DNA of 64,000 nucleotides from CAYUPI01 sp964446585 (GCA_964446585.1 CAYUPI010000006.1:1-64000); one strand, 5' to 3'. Positions 1 through 9,919 are shown, counted from the first letter of the stretch. Numbers and translations: made by a program. Notes: generated by a model from the sequence alone, not told the origin.

Positions 1-60
1 TTGGGACGAGCTTTGGGTCAGCACTTAAGATGGTGGTGGTATCAAGATGCGCTCAACCTC

Positions 61-172
61 AAACCCCAAAACCCAAATCCCAAAAAAATCCCAAGCTCTA
101 ACTCTCAAAGAGAGGCGCTCGTGAACATTTTGGAGTTTGGGATTTGAGATTTGTTTGGGATTTGGGTTTTGG
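61..172. repeat. Inverted word-like A/C-rich repeat in intergenic DNA
   Basis: The strand reads CCAAAACCCAAATCCCAAA at 66-84, and its exact reverse complement lies at 154-172. This gives a 19-nt perfect inverted repeat separated by about 70 nt. The arms are made of small variations of the words CCAAA and CCCAA. The same word family recurs near 38663-38685 upstream of glyS. The rest of 1-201 shows no gene. Confidence 0.75.
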
Positions 173-201
173 AATTTGAGATTTTGATCGGCGCCTGGGT
201 C

Positions 202-1605
202 TTACTTCGCCATCTCGTCAAACAGCGCCTTCAGGCGTTTTACCTCGACGGGATGCTGGTCGGCGACGTTATGCTGCTCGCCGGGATCGTTGAGCAGGTC
301 AAACAACGCCATCGCTGCCGGAGCATCGCCTGACCGCAGGCCGGGATAATCGGCGGGTTGATATTGTTCGTGGGGCGCGAGGAGGGTGACACCATCCGGC
401 GCGCGCGCATCAATCCAGCGTTCGCCCGGGCGCGAACTGTCCCGGCGATCATTGGCAGCAAGCACGTGCAATTTCCAACGCGCATCGCGCACCGTCGCCA
501 GCTTCGCGCCCTGATGGCCGAGAATGACTTCATGCGGGCTTTTCGCATCCGACGTGAGCAGCGGCAAAATGTCTGCGCCATCAATCACCCGATCCGAGGG
601 AGGCACGACGCCGGCAGCCTGCAAAGCCGTCGCAAACAGGTCCATCATGATGGCGGGTTCCGCGCTGACGTGGCCAGCGGGAATTTTTCCAGGCCAGCGA
701 GCAATGAACGGCACGCGGTAACCGCCCTCCCAGCTTGTGCCTTTCATGCCGCGCAACCCGCCGCTGCTGCCGCCGAACCAGGGGCCATTGTCACTGGTGA
801 AAACGACGAGCGTTTGTTCGTCCAGGCCCAACTCCTTGACCTTCGCAAGCACCTGGCCGACTGAAGCGTCGAGCTCGGCGATGACATCGCCATACAGACC
901 GGCACTGCTTTTCTTATAGTACTTTTCCGACGCTGCGAGCGGCTTGTGGGGCATCGCGTGGGCGAAGTAAAAAAAGAACGGTTTGAATTTATTCCGGTCG
1001 ATAAACTTCAACGCCCGCTCGGTGTAGCGCTGCGTGAGCGTGGCCTGCACCACCGGATATTCCACTACCTTATCATCCTCAAGGATCTGAACCGGCCGCA
1101 TGTCGTTGCTGTAAAGAATGCCGAAGTATTCCTCGAAGCCCCGGTGCGTTGGATAAAATGCCGGCTTGGAATGGCCCAGGTGCCATTTGCCAACCATGCC
1201 GGTTGAATACCCGGCGCGCCGAAAGAGCTCCGCCAGCGTGACCTCCGAAACCGGCAGCCCCAACCTGTCGGAATCGGGGAGGGAATCCGGAGTCGGATTA
1301 GAGGTCAGACCGCAGCGGAAGGGATAGCGGCCGGTCATCAGCGAAGCGCGGGTCGGCGCGCAAAAAGGCGCGGGACAATTAAAGTGTGTCAGTCGCGCGC
1401 CTTCGGCCGCCATGCGATCGAGGTTTGGCGTCTTGAAACTTGGATGTCCGTAGCACGCTAGGTCGCCGTAACCGAGATCGTCAGCCAGAATAAAGATGAC
1501 ATTGGGCGGCCGAGCGGCTTCGACCCGCAACGGGGAGCTGGACAAGATCAGGATAGCCAGGCCTGCGAGAAAGAAGTTTCTCATTTCAGACATACCCTTA
1601 CGCAT
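202..1605 (-). CDS. Secreted sulfatase (formylglycine-dependent, arylsulfatase family)
   Basis: This is a type I sulfatase that hydrolyses sulfate esters, probably on polysaccharides or their fragments. The protein is 467 aa. A hydrophobic signal peptide covers about residues 8-29. The metal-binding pair follows in LADDLGYGDL (D42, D43), and the maturation motif is C82-A-P-T-R86, whose cysteine would be converted to formylglycine. The sequence LGHILGD-type C-terminal metal ligands appear as FTSDNGP in the middle. The first ATG overlaps the end of the upstream transporter by 8 nt, which suggests coupled translation. The internal ATG at 1584 gives a tidier signal peptide and is a real alternative. 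Substrate cannot be told from sequence. Confidence 0.93.
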   Translation of the reverse strand: MRKGMSEMRNFFLAGLAILILSSSPLRVEAARPPNVIFILADDLGYGDLACYGHPSFKTPNLDRMAAEGARLTHFNCPAPFCAPTRASLMTGRYPFRCGLTSNPTPDSLPDSDRLGLPVSEVTLAELFRRAGYSTGMVGKWHLGHSKPAFYPTHRGFEEYFGILYSNDMRPVQILEDDKVVEYPVVQATLTQRYTERALKFIDRNKFKPFFFYFAHAMPHKPLAASEKYYKKSSAGLYGDVIAELDASVGQVLAKVKELGLDEQTLVVFTSDNGPWFGGSSGGLRGMKGTSWEGGYRVPFIARWPGKIPAGHVSAEPAIMMDLFATALQAAGVVPPSDRVIDGADILPLLTSDAKSPHEVILGHQGAKLATVRDARWKLHVLAANDRRDSSRPGERWIDARAPDGVTLLAPHEQYQPADYPGLRSGDAPAAMALFDLLNDPGEQHNVADQHPVEVKRLKALFDEMAK

Positions 1606-3184
1606 TCATATCGCTCCAGCGTTTTGCCATGCGGCCAAAAATCCAGAGCGCGACCGCCGAGAGCAGGCCGATGACGGCGAATGGGATCCAGACCTTGGCA
1701 TTTACGTGGTAAGTGTCCCAGAGCATGCGAGTCGCGCTCACGGCGTCCAGGCCGGTAACCTCTTGCAGTTTGGTCATCGCTTCCGTCCGCTTCACGCCGA
1801 GGGCCGCTTCGAGCATGGTCACATCGCCGTTCCAGGGATGAGCCTGGCCAAACGGTGTCTTCTCAGCCAGGTATTTCAGCGCGAGCACCGCTTTTTCACC
1901 GTAGTGACCATAAACGTAGCCGGCAATTTTTGATCCGGCATAGACACCCACTCCTACCGGAATGTTGACGTAGCCCAAATACAATCCTTTCTTGCCCGGC
2001 GGCGCGATCAGTCCGAGGTATTCGATCTTTTTCGGCCCGGTCATCATCTCGCCCAGCGAGAAAAACAGAATGCCAAAGACTAGCATATAGGCGCTGGTCG
2101 TCCACCCGGCCACGAGCACGCCGATGGTTGCCAGGAGGGTCCCACAGAACATGGCCTCGAGTGTGCGCATCCGGCGGGTCAGCCAGGCCACGCCAACTAC
2201 ACCGATGATGATGAACAGCGAATTGGCGCTGAGCAGCACCTGTTGCGGTATCATCGGACCGCGAGCGGTCTCCTGCACCAGCGCGTGATACATCGGAGTC
2301 GGCAGCCACTGCAGGCCCGCGGCCAAATTCCGGCTATCGACCCAATCGGCGATGAAGTTCGGCTGCAGGTCCCACAACTGATACATCATCAGCCAGAAGC
2401 CCGACAAAATGACGATAAACGCCAGCAGCCTCGGTTCAAGAATGTTGGTCAAGGTTCGCCACAGCACATGCCAGAATGATTCGGTCTTCGAGGAGCCCGA
2501 AGGAATGTCCTTGAAGGTGAGCAGCAGGACCAGGTTGAAAGAGGTGAAGAACGCGGAGGCCAGAAACAGATTCCGCCAGGCTTCCTTCGAGTTGACCGCG
2601 GCATGAAGAAATCCCGGCAATATCCCGCCCAGCGTAAGCAAAATGGACGGCAGGTAATGGCCGATAAAAGCCCCGACATTGACGATCCAATAAAATATTC
2701 CCCAGCCGACCGAGGAATTTTCCTTGGACAGATTCTGCGCCAGCGAGCCTTGCAGGCTCGGTTTGAAAAAGGCAGTGCCGGTGGCCAGCGTCATCACTGC
2801 TACGAAAAATCCCCAGTAATTGCTTAGCCAGGAAAGGTCACGCATGAAGGCGATCATCAAGTAGCCGCCCATCATCATGGAGATCGAGCCAGCAAGTGTG
2901 CGCTTGTAACCCAGCCGATCGGCAAAACCACCTGTGACGATTGGCAACAACGATTGGAAGGCCGCCCACCAGGCATAAATGCTTCCCTTATCCGCCGCCG
3001 TCAGATGCAGCCCCCCCGGATTATCCGCCTGCATGATGTAGATTGGAGCCATCACTCGCAGGTTGTAGTACGCCAGCCGCTCCCACATCTCGATGGTGTT
3101 GAGCGTCCAGAATACGCGGCCGAACACGCGGGTTTTAGCGGGCGCTGGGGGGGTGGCAGGCTCAGCCGTGCTTAGGGTTGCCAT
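1598..3184 (-). CDS. MFS transporter, POT/PTR2-like
   Basis: This 528-aa polytopic inner-membrane protein has about 12-14 hydrophobic segments. Near the N-terminus it has EMWERLAYYNLR, which resembles the ExxERFxYY signature of proton-dependent oligopeptide transporters. A KPSLQGSLAQ segment at about 150 resembles the FKPN motif of that family. It is probably a proton-coupled importer. Substrate is unknown: by position it may serve the sulfatase product or an unrelated small solute. Its stop codon lies inside the first codons of the downstream sulfatase, so the two genes form an overlapping operon. Confidence 0.8.
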   Translation of the reverse strand: MATLSTAEPATPPAPAKTRVFGRVFWTLNTIEMWERLAYYNLRVMAPIYIMQADNPGGLHLTAADKGSIYAWWAAFQSLLPIVTGGFADRLGYKRTLAGSISMMMGGYLMIAFMRDLSWLSNYWGFFVAVMTLATGTAFFKPSLQGSLAQNLSKENSSVGWGIFYWIVNVGAFIGHYLPSILLTLGGILPGFLHAAVNSKEAWRNLFLASAFFTSFNLVLLLTFKDIPSGSSKTESFWHVLWRTLTNILEPRLLAFIVILSGFWLMMYQLWDLQPNFIADWVDSRNLAAGLQWLPTPMYHALVQETARGPMIPQQVLLSANSLFIIIGVVGVAWLTRRMRTLEAMFCGTLLATIGVLVAGWTTSAYMLVFGILFFSLGEMMTGPKKIEYLGLIAPPGKKGLYLGYVNIPVGVGVYAGSKIAGYVYGHYGEKAVLALKYLAEKTPFGQAHPWNGDVTMLEAALGVKRTEAMTKLQEVTGLDAVSATRMLWDTYHVNAKVWIPFAVIGLLSAVALWIFGRMAKRWSDMNA

Positions 3185-3329
3185 ACAGGAACGAGCTTAA
3201 TCTATCGCGGCTAAAACGGAAATCGAAAGTCCGCTCGAGTGCCAACCTTCAATGCCAGTTTACCGAGAGCTGCAGGACGGGTTTGCAAAGTAACCTCTTT
3301 GAGATATCCTTGGACTTGCACAACCCACT

Positions 3330-4091
3330 ATGAAAAAAGAATCCTCTGCGAGAGGCCCGCGGATTTTGGGCGCAGCGCGATCCTTCACGCTCATTGAGTT
3401 GTTGGTCGTTATTGCGATCATTGCCATTCTGGCCGCGCTGCTTCTGCCCGCGCTGGCCAGTGCCAAAAACAAGGCGATTCGCATCCGATGTACCAGCAAC
3501 CATCATCAGATCGCTCTGGGCTTCCACATGTACGCTTCTGATTCTGACGACAGGTTCCCCATCTATCCGGACTGGGGTGATTGGGGTGGAAAGACCGGGG
3601 TGATGCAGCTTCACGGCGGTCCGTACCCAATCGAGAAGCGCCCTCTCAACAAGTACGTGCCGGCGGTGGAGACTTTTCATTGTCCCGGAGACAAGGGCGA
3701 TTCGCTTTGGAAATCGGAATTTCCGGCGAACATCCACAGTTGCTATGATGGCTGGGGTAATAGCTATCTCGCCGTGTGGATGGTCGAAACCTTGCGCATC
3801 AAACATGTCACCGGCAACTCCGACGCCAGGCCGGGAAGCCCCGAGGCGACACCCATGAAGCTCAGCCAGGTAGCGGTCCATCCCTCGAATAAGCTCATCG
3901 AAGGCGATTGGCTCTGGTGGGCCGACCGCGACAAAAACGACCCTTGGAGTCAATGGCACAATTATCGGGGCCAATACCGCATGAACGTGTTATGGGGCGA
4001 TGGCCACACCGAGTTTTTCCAGTTCCCGAAGGAGACGTATCAATGGAATTACACCGGGCCGGCTCCTGACCCGAATTTCAAATGGTGGTAA
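3330..4091 (+). CDS. Type II secretion/pilin-like protein with prepilin N-terminus (DUF1559-like)
   Basis: This 253-aa protein carries a class III prepilin leader. A short basic start is followed by SFTLIELLVVIAIIAILAAL at about residues 18-37, including the conserved Glu at mature position 5. The residue before the cleavage site is Ser instead of the usual Gly. The soluble domain has paired cysteines, and near the C-terminus a VLWGDGHTEFF stretch similar to the H-x9-DG motif of planctomycete/verrucomicrobial pseudopilin-like proteins. It is expected to be anchored in the inner membrane and cut by a prepilin peptidase. No secretion or pilus genes are nearby, so it appears to be a stand-alone member of an expanded family. 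Confidence 0.88.
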   Translation: MKKESSARGPRILGAARSFTLIELLVVIAIIAILAALLLPALASAKNKAIRIRCTSNHHQIALGFHMYASDSDDRFPIYPDWGDWGGKTGVMQLHGGPYPIEKRPLNKYVPAVETFHCPGDKGDSLWKSEFPANIHSCYDGWGNSYLAVWMVETLRIKHVTGNSDARPGSPEATPMKLSQVAVHPSNKLIEGDWLWWADRDKNDPWSQWHNYRGQYRMNVLWGDGHTEFFQFPKETYQWNYTGPAPDPNFKWW

Positions 4092-4171
4092 CGTCCTCGA
4101 AAGGTAATCCATTTGTTGCATTATTACTGTACGCACGCCGGCGGTTGTATTAAGACCTACCTTGGTTAGAT

Positions 4172-6823
4172 CTACGGCAACAGCCGTGGTTGTGCAGTGA
4201 CCCAGCGGTCAATTCCCGGCAATTCCCTTTCTTTAATGGCCGCCCGGAGCCGCATAGCTTCGGCGGATTCCTTCGCTTTGGTAGCGCCTTTAGGGCCTAT
4301 TTTTTCGCGCACGTATTGCTCCAGCTCATCTGCGCGGGCTGCATCCGAGAACGCGCTCAGGATGGCGGGCACGTAAACATTCCGAACGAACTCTTCGGTG
4401 CGGCCCAGGAGCTCGTCCATGTGCTTTTGGGCAAACTGCCAGGCCAATTCAGGTTGCTCGCCCGCATGTGCGACTCCCGACACCAGCCAGATGGCTTCTT
4501 GCGGAACTGTCTCATCCGTCAGCGAAATAGGCAGCGTCAGCGCCGCCAGCGATGGATCCAGCGCCGCGGACATCGCTCCATAATATCGTCGCCGCTCCTC
4601 GGTGCCCTTGGCAGCCCGGGCCAAATCGTGGAGCTGATCGTAAGTGGCGCGATCGCTGTGACGGCCGACGATGGCCATGACACATGGTCGCAGCGTCGGA
4701 GCCAGGCTGTCAGGTTGCACAAGAAATTTTTGGAACCGTGCCCGCGCCCTGGCGATGACTTCCTTATCGCCAAAATTTCCGAGCAGGCTGAGGACGCTGT
4801 TACGCAATAGAGTGTCGGTCGCGCGCTCGTCGGGCCGGGCGTCCCAGCCCAGCCGCTCCAGTTGGGGGCGGACGAACTCAATCATGCGCTGCCGGAAAGC
4901 GTCGCGCCCGGGCTGGCTGCGTTGGAGCTGATCGATGAGTTCAAGGCGTCCGAGAATATCCTGCCAGATCGCGGTGGCTGTTTCGCCGCGAAGCGACACG
5001 ACCATGTCCAGGTAGCTTGCGGCAGTAGCGCGTTGCGCGGCCACCATGGCCCAGGCATCGGCCAGCAGGTTCAGGCGATCCTCAGGCGACAGCGAGTTAA
5101 TCCGCTGCTTCAGCTTATCAAAGAGTGTTGGTGAGTAGGAAACCCGATAATACCCGGCGTCACCGAAGTTGGCTTTGAACACCCCGTCGCAATTCGGGAA
5201 GGTCAATGTAGCCGATTTGCCCTCGAGCAGTTCCACGCGTCTGGATCCGGGCTGCGAAAGGTCCGCGAGCGCGACCGGCACCATCCATTGTAATGGCTTT
5301 GCGTCGGGGTCTTCCACGGTAAAGCGTTGCTGTTCCATGTGGACTACTGCTTTGCCCTCCTTGCATTCGCTGCTGACACTCACCACCGGCAGGCCAGGTT
5401 GCTCGGTCCACCCGGCCGAAAGTGCCCTCACCGGTTTGCCCGAAGCCTGCTCGAGCGCCGCCCAAAGATCTTCTGTGGTCGCGCTCGAATACCCATGTCG
5501 CTTCATGTAGAGCTGCATTCCCTTCTGAAAAGTTTCCTCACCCAGATAGTTTTCCAACATCCGGAGAAACGCCTGGCCCTTGCCATAAGTGATATTATCA
5601 AAGGCATCGTTGGCCTGACTTTCGTCCTGAACGGGCTGCAGAATCGGATGCGTCGAGCGAAGGCTGTCCTGCCGCATCACGCCCGACTTTCCGGCGCCGG
5701 CGCCCAGCCACAATTGCCACTCGGGGTTGAAATGATCGGTCGCCTTGGTTCCCATCCAGGAAGCAAATCCTTCGTTGAGCCAGAGATCATTCCACCAGGC
5801 CGCGGTCACCAGATCGCCGAACCATTGGTGGGCCATTTCATGCGCCATCACGTCGAAAACCCCCATCTTCGTTTCGAGCGAACTTGTTTTGGAATCAAAC
5901 AACAGGATCGCCTCGTTGTAAACGATCCCGCCCCAGTTCTCCATGGCCCCGCCAAAGCCGCCCGGAACGGCGATCGAATCCAGTTTCGAAAGCGGGAATT
6001 TCACGCCGAAATAATGATTGTAGTAGCCGAGCAACTTTTTGACCGACTCCAATGCGTAACGTCCCTGCTCCTTTTTGCCCTCGGTCGCCAGGATGCGCAG
6101 CTTCACGCCTTCGAATGAATCCTCCAAAGCCTCCATTTCGCCCGATACCAGCACCACCAGGTAACTGGCCATCGGAGGGGTGGCGCCGAAGTGGACTTCC
6201 TTCAAGCCGCCGCCCAGGGATTTTTCATCTTTGATCGGCATGTTGGAGACCGCGGTGTGTTTCTCCGGAACGATGACCGTCGGTTCAAATTTCGCGCGGA
6301 AAACCGGCTCGTCCCAACAGGGAAACATCCGCCTCGCGTCCGTCGGCTCCATCTGCGTGCAGAGCATCAGCTTCTTGCCGGCATTGCCCGTGTAGCGAAC
6401 ATAAAACAGACCTTGCGCCTGCTCACGCAGATGGCCGGTGAATTCGGTAGTGAGTGTATACTTGCCGGGAGCGAGCACTTCTGGCAGCCGGAACGCGACC
6501 GTCTGCGCTTCGGCATTTGGCTTGGGTTCGAGCGAGATCGTTTTTGGCGCGGTGATGGCGGCCTTGGTGATTTCCATGGCCAGGGCGTTGAGCACAATTT
6601 CCTTCGCCGGCTTGAGTACTTCGACCTGGATTTGAACTTTGCCGGTCGTGATGAACTTCTCCAGATCGGGCTTTAGATGGATCGCGTAATGCCGTGGGAC
6701 AATATCTTTGGGCAGTTTGCCCGGCGTGGATTCGAATTTGAAGAGGGATGCTGCGAAAGATTCGAGCACGCCCATCGCCAGGCAGAGAGAGGTCAGCGTG
6801 GAGAGTCGAGTTCGAGGAAACAT
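4172..6823 (-). CDS. M1 family zinc metalloaminopeptidase, exported
   Basis: This aminopeptidase removes N-terminal residues from peptides. The chosen ATG gives 883 aa, the usual length for bacterial PepN/ERAP-type enzymes, and starts a signal peptide (MFPRTRLSTLTSLCLAMGVL). The exopeptidase motif GAMENWGG is at about residue 292. The zinc site HEMAHQWFGD is at about 326, followed by the third ligand Glu in WLNEGFAS at about 349. An ERAP1-like C-terminal helical domain fills the last ~350 residues. The open frame runs back to 7090, but that extension is basic and low-quality and overlaps the divergent gene, so 6823 is preferred. Location is probably periplasmic. Confidence 0.93.
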   Translation of the reverse strand: MFPRTRLSTLTSLCLAMGVLESFAASLFKFESTPGKLPKDIVPRHYAIHLKPDLEKFITTGKVQIQVEVLKPAKEIVLNALAMEITKAAITAPKTISLEPKPNAEAQTVAFRLPEVLAPGKYTLTTEFTGHLREQAQGLFYVRYTGNAGKKLMLCTQMEPTDARRMFPCWDEPVFRAKFEPTVIVPEKHTAVSNMPIKDEKSLGGGLKEVHFGATPPMASYLVVLVSGEMEALEDSFEGVKLRILATEGKKEQGRYALESVKKLLGYYNHYFGVKFPLSKLDSIAVPGGFGGAMENWGGIVYNEAILLFDSKTSSLETKMGVFDVMAHEMAHQWFGDLVTAAWWNDLWLNEGFASWMGTKATDHFNPEWQLWLGAGAGKSGVMRQDSLRSTHPILQPVQDESQANDAFDNITYGKGQAFLRMLENYLGEETFQKGMQLYMKRHGYSSATTEDLWAALEQASGKPVRALSAGWTEQPGLPVVSVSSECKEGKAVVHMEQQRFTVEDPDAKPLQWMVPVALADLSQPGSRRVELLEGKSATLTFPNCDGVFKANFGDAGYYRVSYSPTLFDKLKQRINSLSPEDRLNLLADAWAMVAAQRATAASYLDMVVSLRGETATAIWQDILGRLELIDQLQRSQPGRDAFRQRMIEFVRPQLERLGWDARPDERATDTLLRNSVLSLLGNFGDKEVIARARARFQKFLVQPDSLAPTLRPCVMAIVGRHSDRATYDQLHDLARAAKGTEERRRYYGAMSAALDPSLAALTLPISLTDETVPQEAIWLVSGVAHAGEQPELAWQFAQKHMDELLGRTEEFVRNVYVPAILSAFSDAARADELEQYVREKIGPKGATKAKESAEAMRLRAAIKERELPGIDRWVTAQPRLLP

Positions 6824-6987
6824 CTCGTTACTGTGTTCAAATGCGCGGGGAGTGTAAATGAATTTCGAGATGGCACAGACCTCAGCGGTTACGCGACGCC
6901 GGATTTTCTCCAGATTTTGGGCACCGGATCGCCTTCTGATATTGGAAGAGTTGACGGCCTTGGGGAGCTTGCGGAAGGATTGAAGCC

Positions 6988-9396
6988 ATGACCTTCCCGG
7001 GGCGCGAGAGCCGGAGCATGTCGGCACGTTGGCGACGACTTTTGGTCTGCCTGGCGCTTTTCTTTGGGGCTGCCTGTCTCCAAGCGGCATCGCCGCTGTT
7101 ATCTTATATGCCGCGCGAGGAGGATTTCACGTTCTTGTGGTGGGCGAATGGGCCGCAGCATTATCTGGGCATGAAAGGACCGCCACCGGAGGCGGTACTC
7201 TGTCTGCAAAGTGGCCTGATCGGCCTGGCGCTCGACACCTCAAATCTTAAGCTGCTGCACGCGGGGAGATTTGCCAGGCCGCTGAGCCGACAAAGCACGC
7301 TAAGCCAGGGCAATGCCGCCGTGTTTGCGCTGCCGCCGCTTCCAATTGAATTGAACGTGCAGCAAGGTAATCGGAAGTTCACCTGCGTCGGGCGCGGGCC
7401 ATTGCCGAACGATGACTTCTACTTTCCCGTGCGTTTCATCGAGAGCGGTCGATTTTTTCAACGCATCGCGGTCGAGGGTTTGGAGTTTGTCGATGCCAGC
7501 GGAGAACGGCTGCAGGAGAAAGGACGGCTTGAAGTCGCCCTCTGGCCCGATCGCGCGGTTTTGTCATTTGAGTTGGAGAAAGCTATTGCGGGCGAAGATA
7601 GTGAGATCGCCATCGCCGCACAGGAGCGACGCGCCTCGATTTCTTTAGCTTTTGGCCGGCCTGCGGTACTGGAGCTTTTTGGCCCGAACAATCCGCACGG
7701 ACCCCGCATAGAAACCCAGAGCGGTTTACCAGCGAGCACCAGCGACGCAACTGGCTGCACCGTGCTCAAACTTCCGTCATCGCCCTGGAAAAACGCAAAA
7801 GGCACGTATTACCCGGAGGAGGAACTCGACCGGCTCGATCGTTGGCGTTTCACATTGTTCAATGACAGCGACCGCGAGGCTGCAGCGCCCCTCATGCTCA
7901 CAGATGAACGGCCACCTGCGATCACGGGATTCACTCCAATCCTTTGCGACAAGGACGGCGTGCCTACCGGCATTCCGATCCAGATCTCGAAGAACTGGCA
8001 CCGGCGCGACGACAAGGGCGACCTGCCACACCAGGGCCCTTGGTTTCACGGATGCACGTTCGTTCACTTGCCGCCGCACTCGCGGCGCGAGTTCACGCTG
8101 GCCATGACTCACGCGCGGTATGGCGGTGTGCCGGCGGCATCCCACGCGCAACTTTGCCTTATCGGCTGGGGGCACAATCAATTCTGGGAGCAGGCCGCGC
8201 TCGGCAGCTTTGGCGAAAGCATCTGCTACGAGCCTGGCCGAGTGCAGCGGCGCTGTTTGATCGACGATGTGCGCCCGCTGATGACTTTGCCCAACCCGGA
8301 TGCGAAGCTATACGGCTGGGCCGGCAATTGTGGCGGCGGAGATTTTCTCGTCTGGATCGATCGCAGCGGGCAATACCGCGGTTTCCGTGGCACGCGCAAT
8401 GATTACCGCGCTTACGGCCCCTGCCTTACGGATGTCGGTTATATGGAAGAAACACTGGGTGGCGAGATTGCGTCGTGCGTCAATGTTTCCATTGCACGCA
8501 GCGACGATTATCTGCGGGCCTTTCACCGAATCCGCTACGACATCCGGAAATCGGTCGAGTGGCAACGCCTCGCCTTTTACCAGTTAGGCTCCGATTTCTA
8601 CAACGACACTCCTGCGCGACAAGTTGCCATCGGCAACGCTGGCGGCCTGCGCGAGGAATGGGAACCGATTCGCACGAAAGATAAATATGATCGAAGTGGC
8701 GTGGCATTGGCCGGCGCTCAGCCTTGGATCTCAATCCATGGCATCGATCGCGCCTCAGTCAACAAAGGTGGGGCGCTCGCGAGCCGCGGCCTGGTCGTGC
8801 GCTCCTGGAAGGCGTTGCTAGGCGGCAAGACCAGCGCGCAGCCGCACGCGTCGTTCTATGCGACTGAGTGGGGCAAGGGGAATTTCCGAACGGTAATCGA
8901 GCTGTCGCCGCCGCCAGAACTCACTCGTCTGAAGCCGGGAGATTTCGTTGAAGCAGAACTGGAATTGGTCGAGTTCCCAACAGAGCCGGGCGCCTATTAC
9001 GGACCGAACGCAGCCTTTCGTGAAACTTTGGAGCAGGACGCGGACACGTGGCTCCTAGTACACCGGGAAGCAGCAGCAAATGCGCTGCAGGTCTCAGCAC
9101 GAACCGGTCGCATGCAGCATCGCTATCCGATCTCGGTGTCGGTGAATCGAAAAGAGGCGGCGACCTGTATCCTCTCAGGCGGTCTGGGCTACGTACCCGT
9201 GAGCTTCATCGGACTGCGGGATTATCGCGGATTCGACCTTTGGATAGATGGGAGGCGGTTGGATCAGTCTGTGCACGGAAATGATTTTTGGCAGGCGGAC
9301 TACGACGAGGTTCGACAACAATGGCGTCTCACCTTCAACGTACCTCGTGACGGCTGCGGCCCGAGCCGCGTGGAGCTACGGCGCACCAGGAATTAG
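6988..9396 (+). CDS. Large secreted protein of unknown function
   Basis: This 802-aa protein has a clear signal peptide. Residues 11-34 (from MSARWRRLLVCLALFFGAAC) are basic then hydrophobic, ending before AASPLLSYMP, and the internal ATG at 7018 is an equally good start. The mature protein is rich in aromatic and beta-type segments and has no transmembrane helix. I do not recognise a named family. The presence of WFHGCTFVHLPPHSRREF and a C-terminal sandwich-like region suggests a carbohydrate-active or carbohydrate-binding secreted protein, but this is only an impression. It is divergent from the aminopeptidase gene with 164 bp between them. Confidence 0.8.
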   Translation: MTFPGRESRSMSARWRRLLVCLALFFGAACLQAASPLLSYMPREEDFTFLWWANGPQHYLGMKGPPPEAVLCLQSGLIGLALDTSNLKLLHAGRFARPLSRQSTLSQGNAAVFALPPLPIELNVQQGNRKFTCVGRGPLPNDDFYFPVRFIESGRFFQRIAVEGLEFVDASGERLQEKGRLEVALWPDRAVLSFELEKAIAGEDSEIAIAAQERRASISLAFGRPAVLELFGPNNPHGPRIETQSGLPASTSDATGCTVLKLPSSPWKNAKGTYYPEEELDRLDRWRFTLFNDSDREAAAPLMLTDERPPAITGFTPILCDKDGVPTGIPIQISKNWHRRDDKGDLPHQGPWFHGCTFVHLPPHSRREFTLAMTHARYGGVPAASHAQLCLIGWGHNQFWEQAALGSFGESICYEPGRVQRRCLIDDVRPLMTLPNPDAKLYGWAGNCGGGDFLVWIDRSGQYRGFRGTRNDYRAYGPCLTDVGYMEETLGGEIASCVNVSIARSDDYLRAFHRIRYDIRKSVEWQRLAFYQLGSDFYNDTPARQVAIGNAGGLREEWEPIRTKDKYDRSGVALAGAQPWISIHGIDRASVNKGGALASRGLVVRSWKALLGGKTSAQPHASFYATEWGKGNFRTVIELSPPPELTRLKPGDFVEAELELVEFPTEPGAYYGPNAAFRETLEQDADTWLLVHREAAANALQVSARTGRMQHRYPISVSVNRKEAATCILSGGLGYVPVSFIGLRDYRGFDLWIDGRRLDQSVHGNDFWQADYDEVRQQWRLTFNVPRDGCGPSRVELRRTRN

Positions 9397-9412
9397 TCTT
9401 GAGAAACGACTC

Positions 9413-9919
9413 TTACGTTGATCGAGTCGGGAACAAACTGAAGCGTAACGCGAGTTTGCGGCCCCAACCGGCGATTAACGCGGCTGCAACGAAGATCAGA
9501 AGTGAGTTTTCCAACAGCTTGTTGCAGATCAGCACCTCCCCCGCTCCGCACCCGCAATCGAATTTCACCATGCAAAATGGCAAGCCTTTCGCACCCGCCA
9601 CCTCCAGCGCCCGCCTCAGCACCAGCAACGTAAACGGCACCAGCATCAACACCAGCACCACCGCCGTCCCCCGCACCGCCACCCCCGCCAGTAACAGCAG
9701 CCCGCAAAACGTCTCAAACCACGGCAATGCCGCCGCAATCGAGTTCAACACAAACGGGTTGCTCACCACCTCATATTGCCGCACCAGCTTCAGAAACTCC
9801 TCCGGGTGCAGCGCCTTGCTCAAACCCATGTAAACAAACAGCGCCCCCAACACCCAGCGCGCCACCGCCGCCACCACGTCCCCTGAGCACAGCTTTCCCT
9901 TTGCGACGCTCTCGCTCAT
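9413..9919 (-). CDS. MauE/DoxX-family inner-membrane redox protein
   Basis: This 168-aa protein has four hydrophobic helices and the pattern of the MauE/DoxX family. RWVLGALFVYMGLSKALHP opens the first helix. A cysteine-rich loop, FDCGCGAGE followed by LICNK, lies between the third and fourth helices. MauE-type proteins help maturation or electron transfer for exported thiol proteins. The ATG overlaps the stop of the rhodanese gene by 4 nt (ATGA), so it is translated from the same message. It is third in a DUF1573-rhodanese-MauE operon. Confidence 0.8.
   Translation of the reverse strand: MSESVAKGKLCSGDVVAAVARWVLGALFVYMGLSKALHPEEFLKLVRQYEVVSNPFVLNSIAAALPWFETFCGLLLLAGVAVRGTAVVLVLMLVPFTLLVLRRALEVAGAKGLPFCMVKFDCGCGAGEVLICNKLLENSLLIFVAAALIAGWGRKLALRFSLFPTRST

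Noticed and set aside
6824..7090. Long N-terminal extension of the M1 aminopeptidase
   Set aside because: The extension is basic and unstructured, hides the signal peptide, and overlaps the divergent gene at 6988.
9399..9833. Plus-strand Thr/Ser/Asn-rich frame opposite the MauE gene
   Set aside because: Its composition reflects antisense reading of a hydrophobic membrane protein, and no start signal is present.
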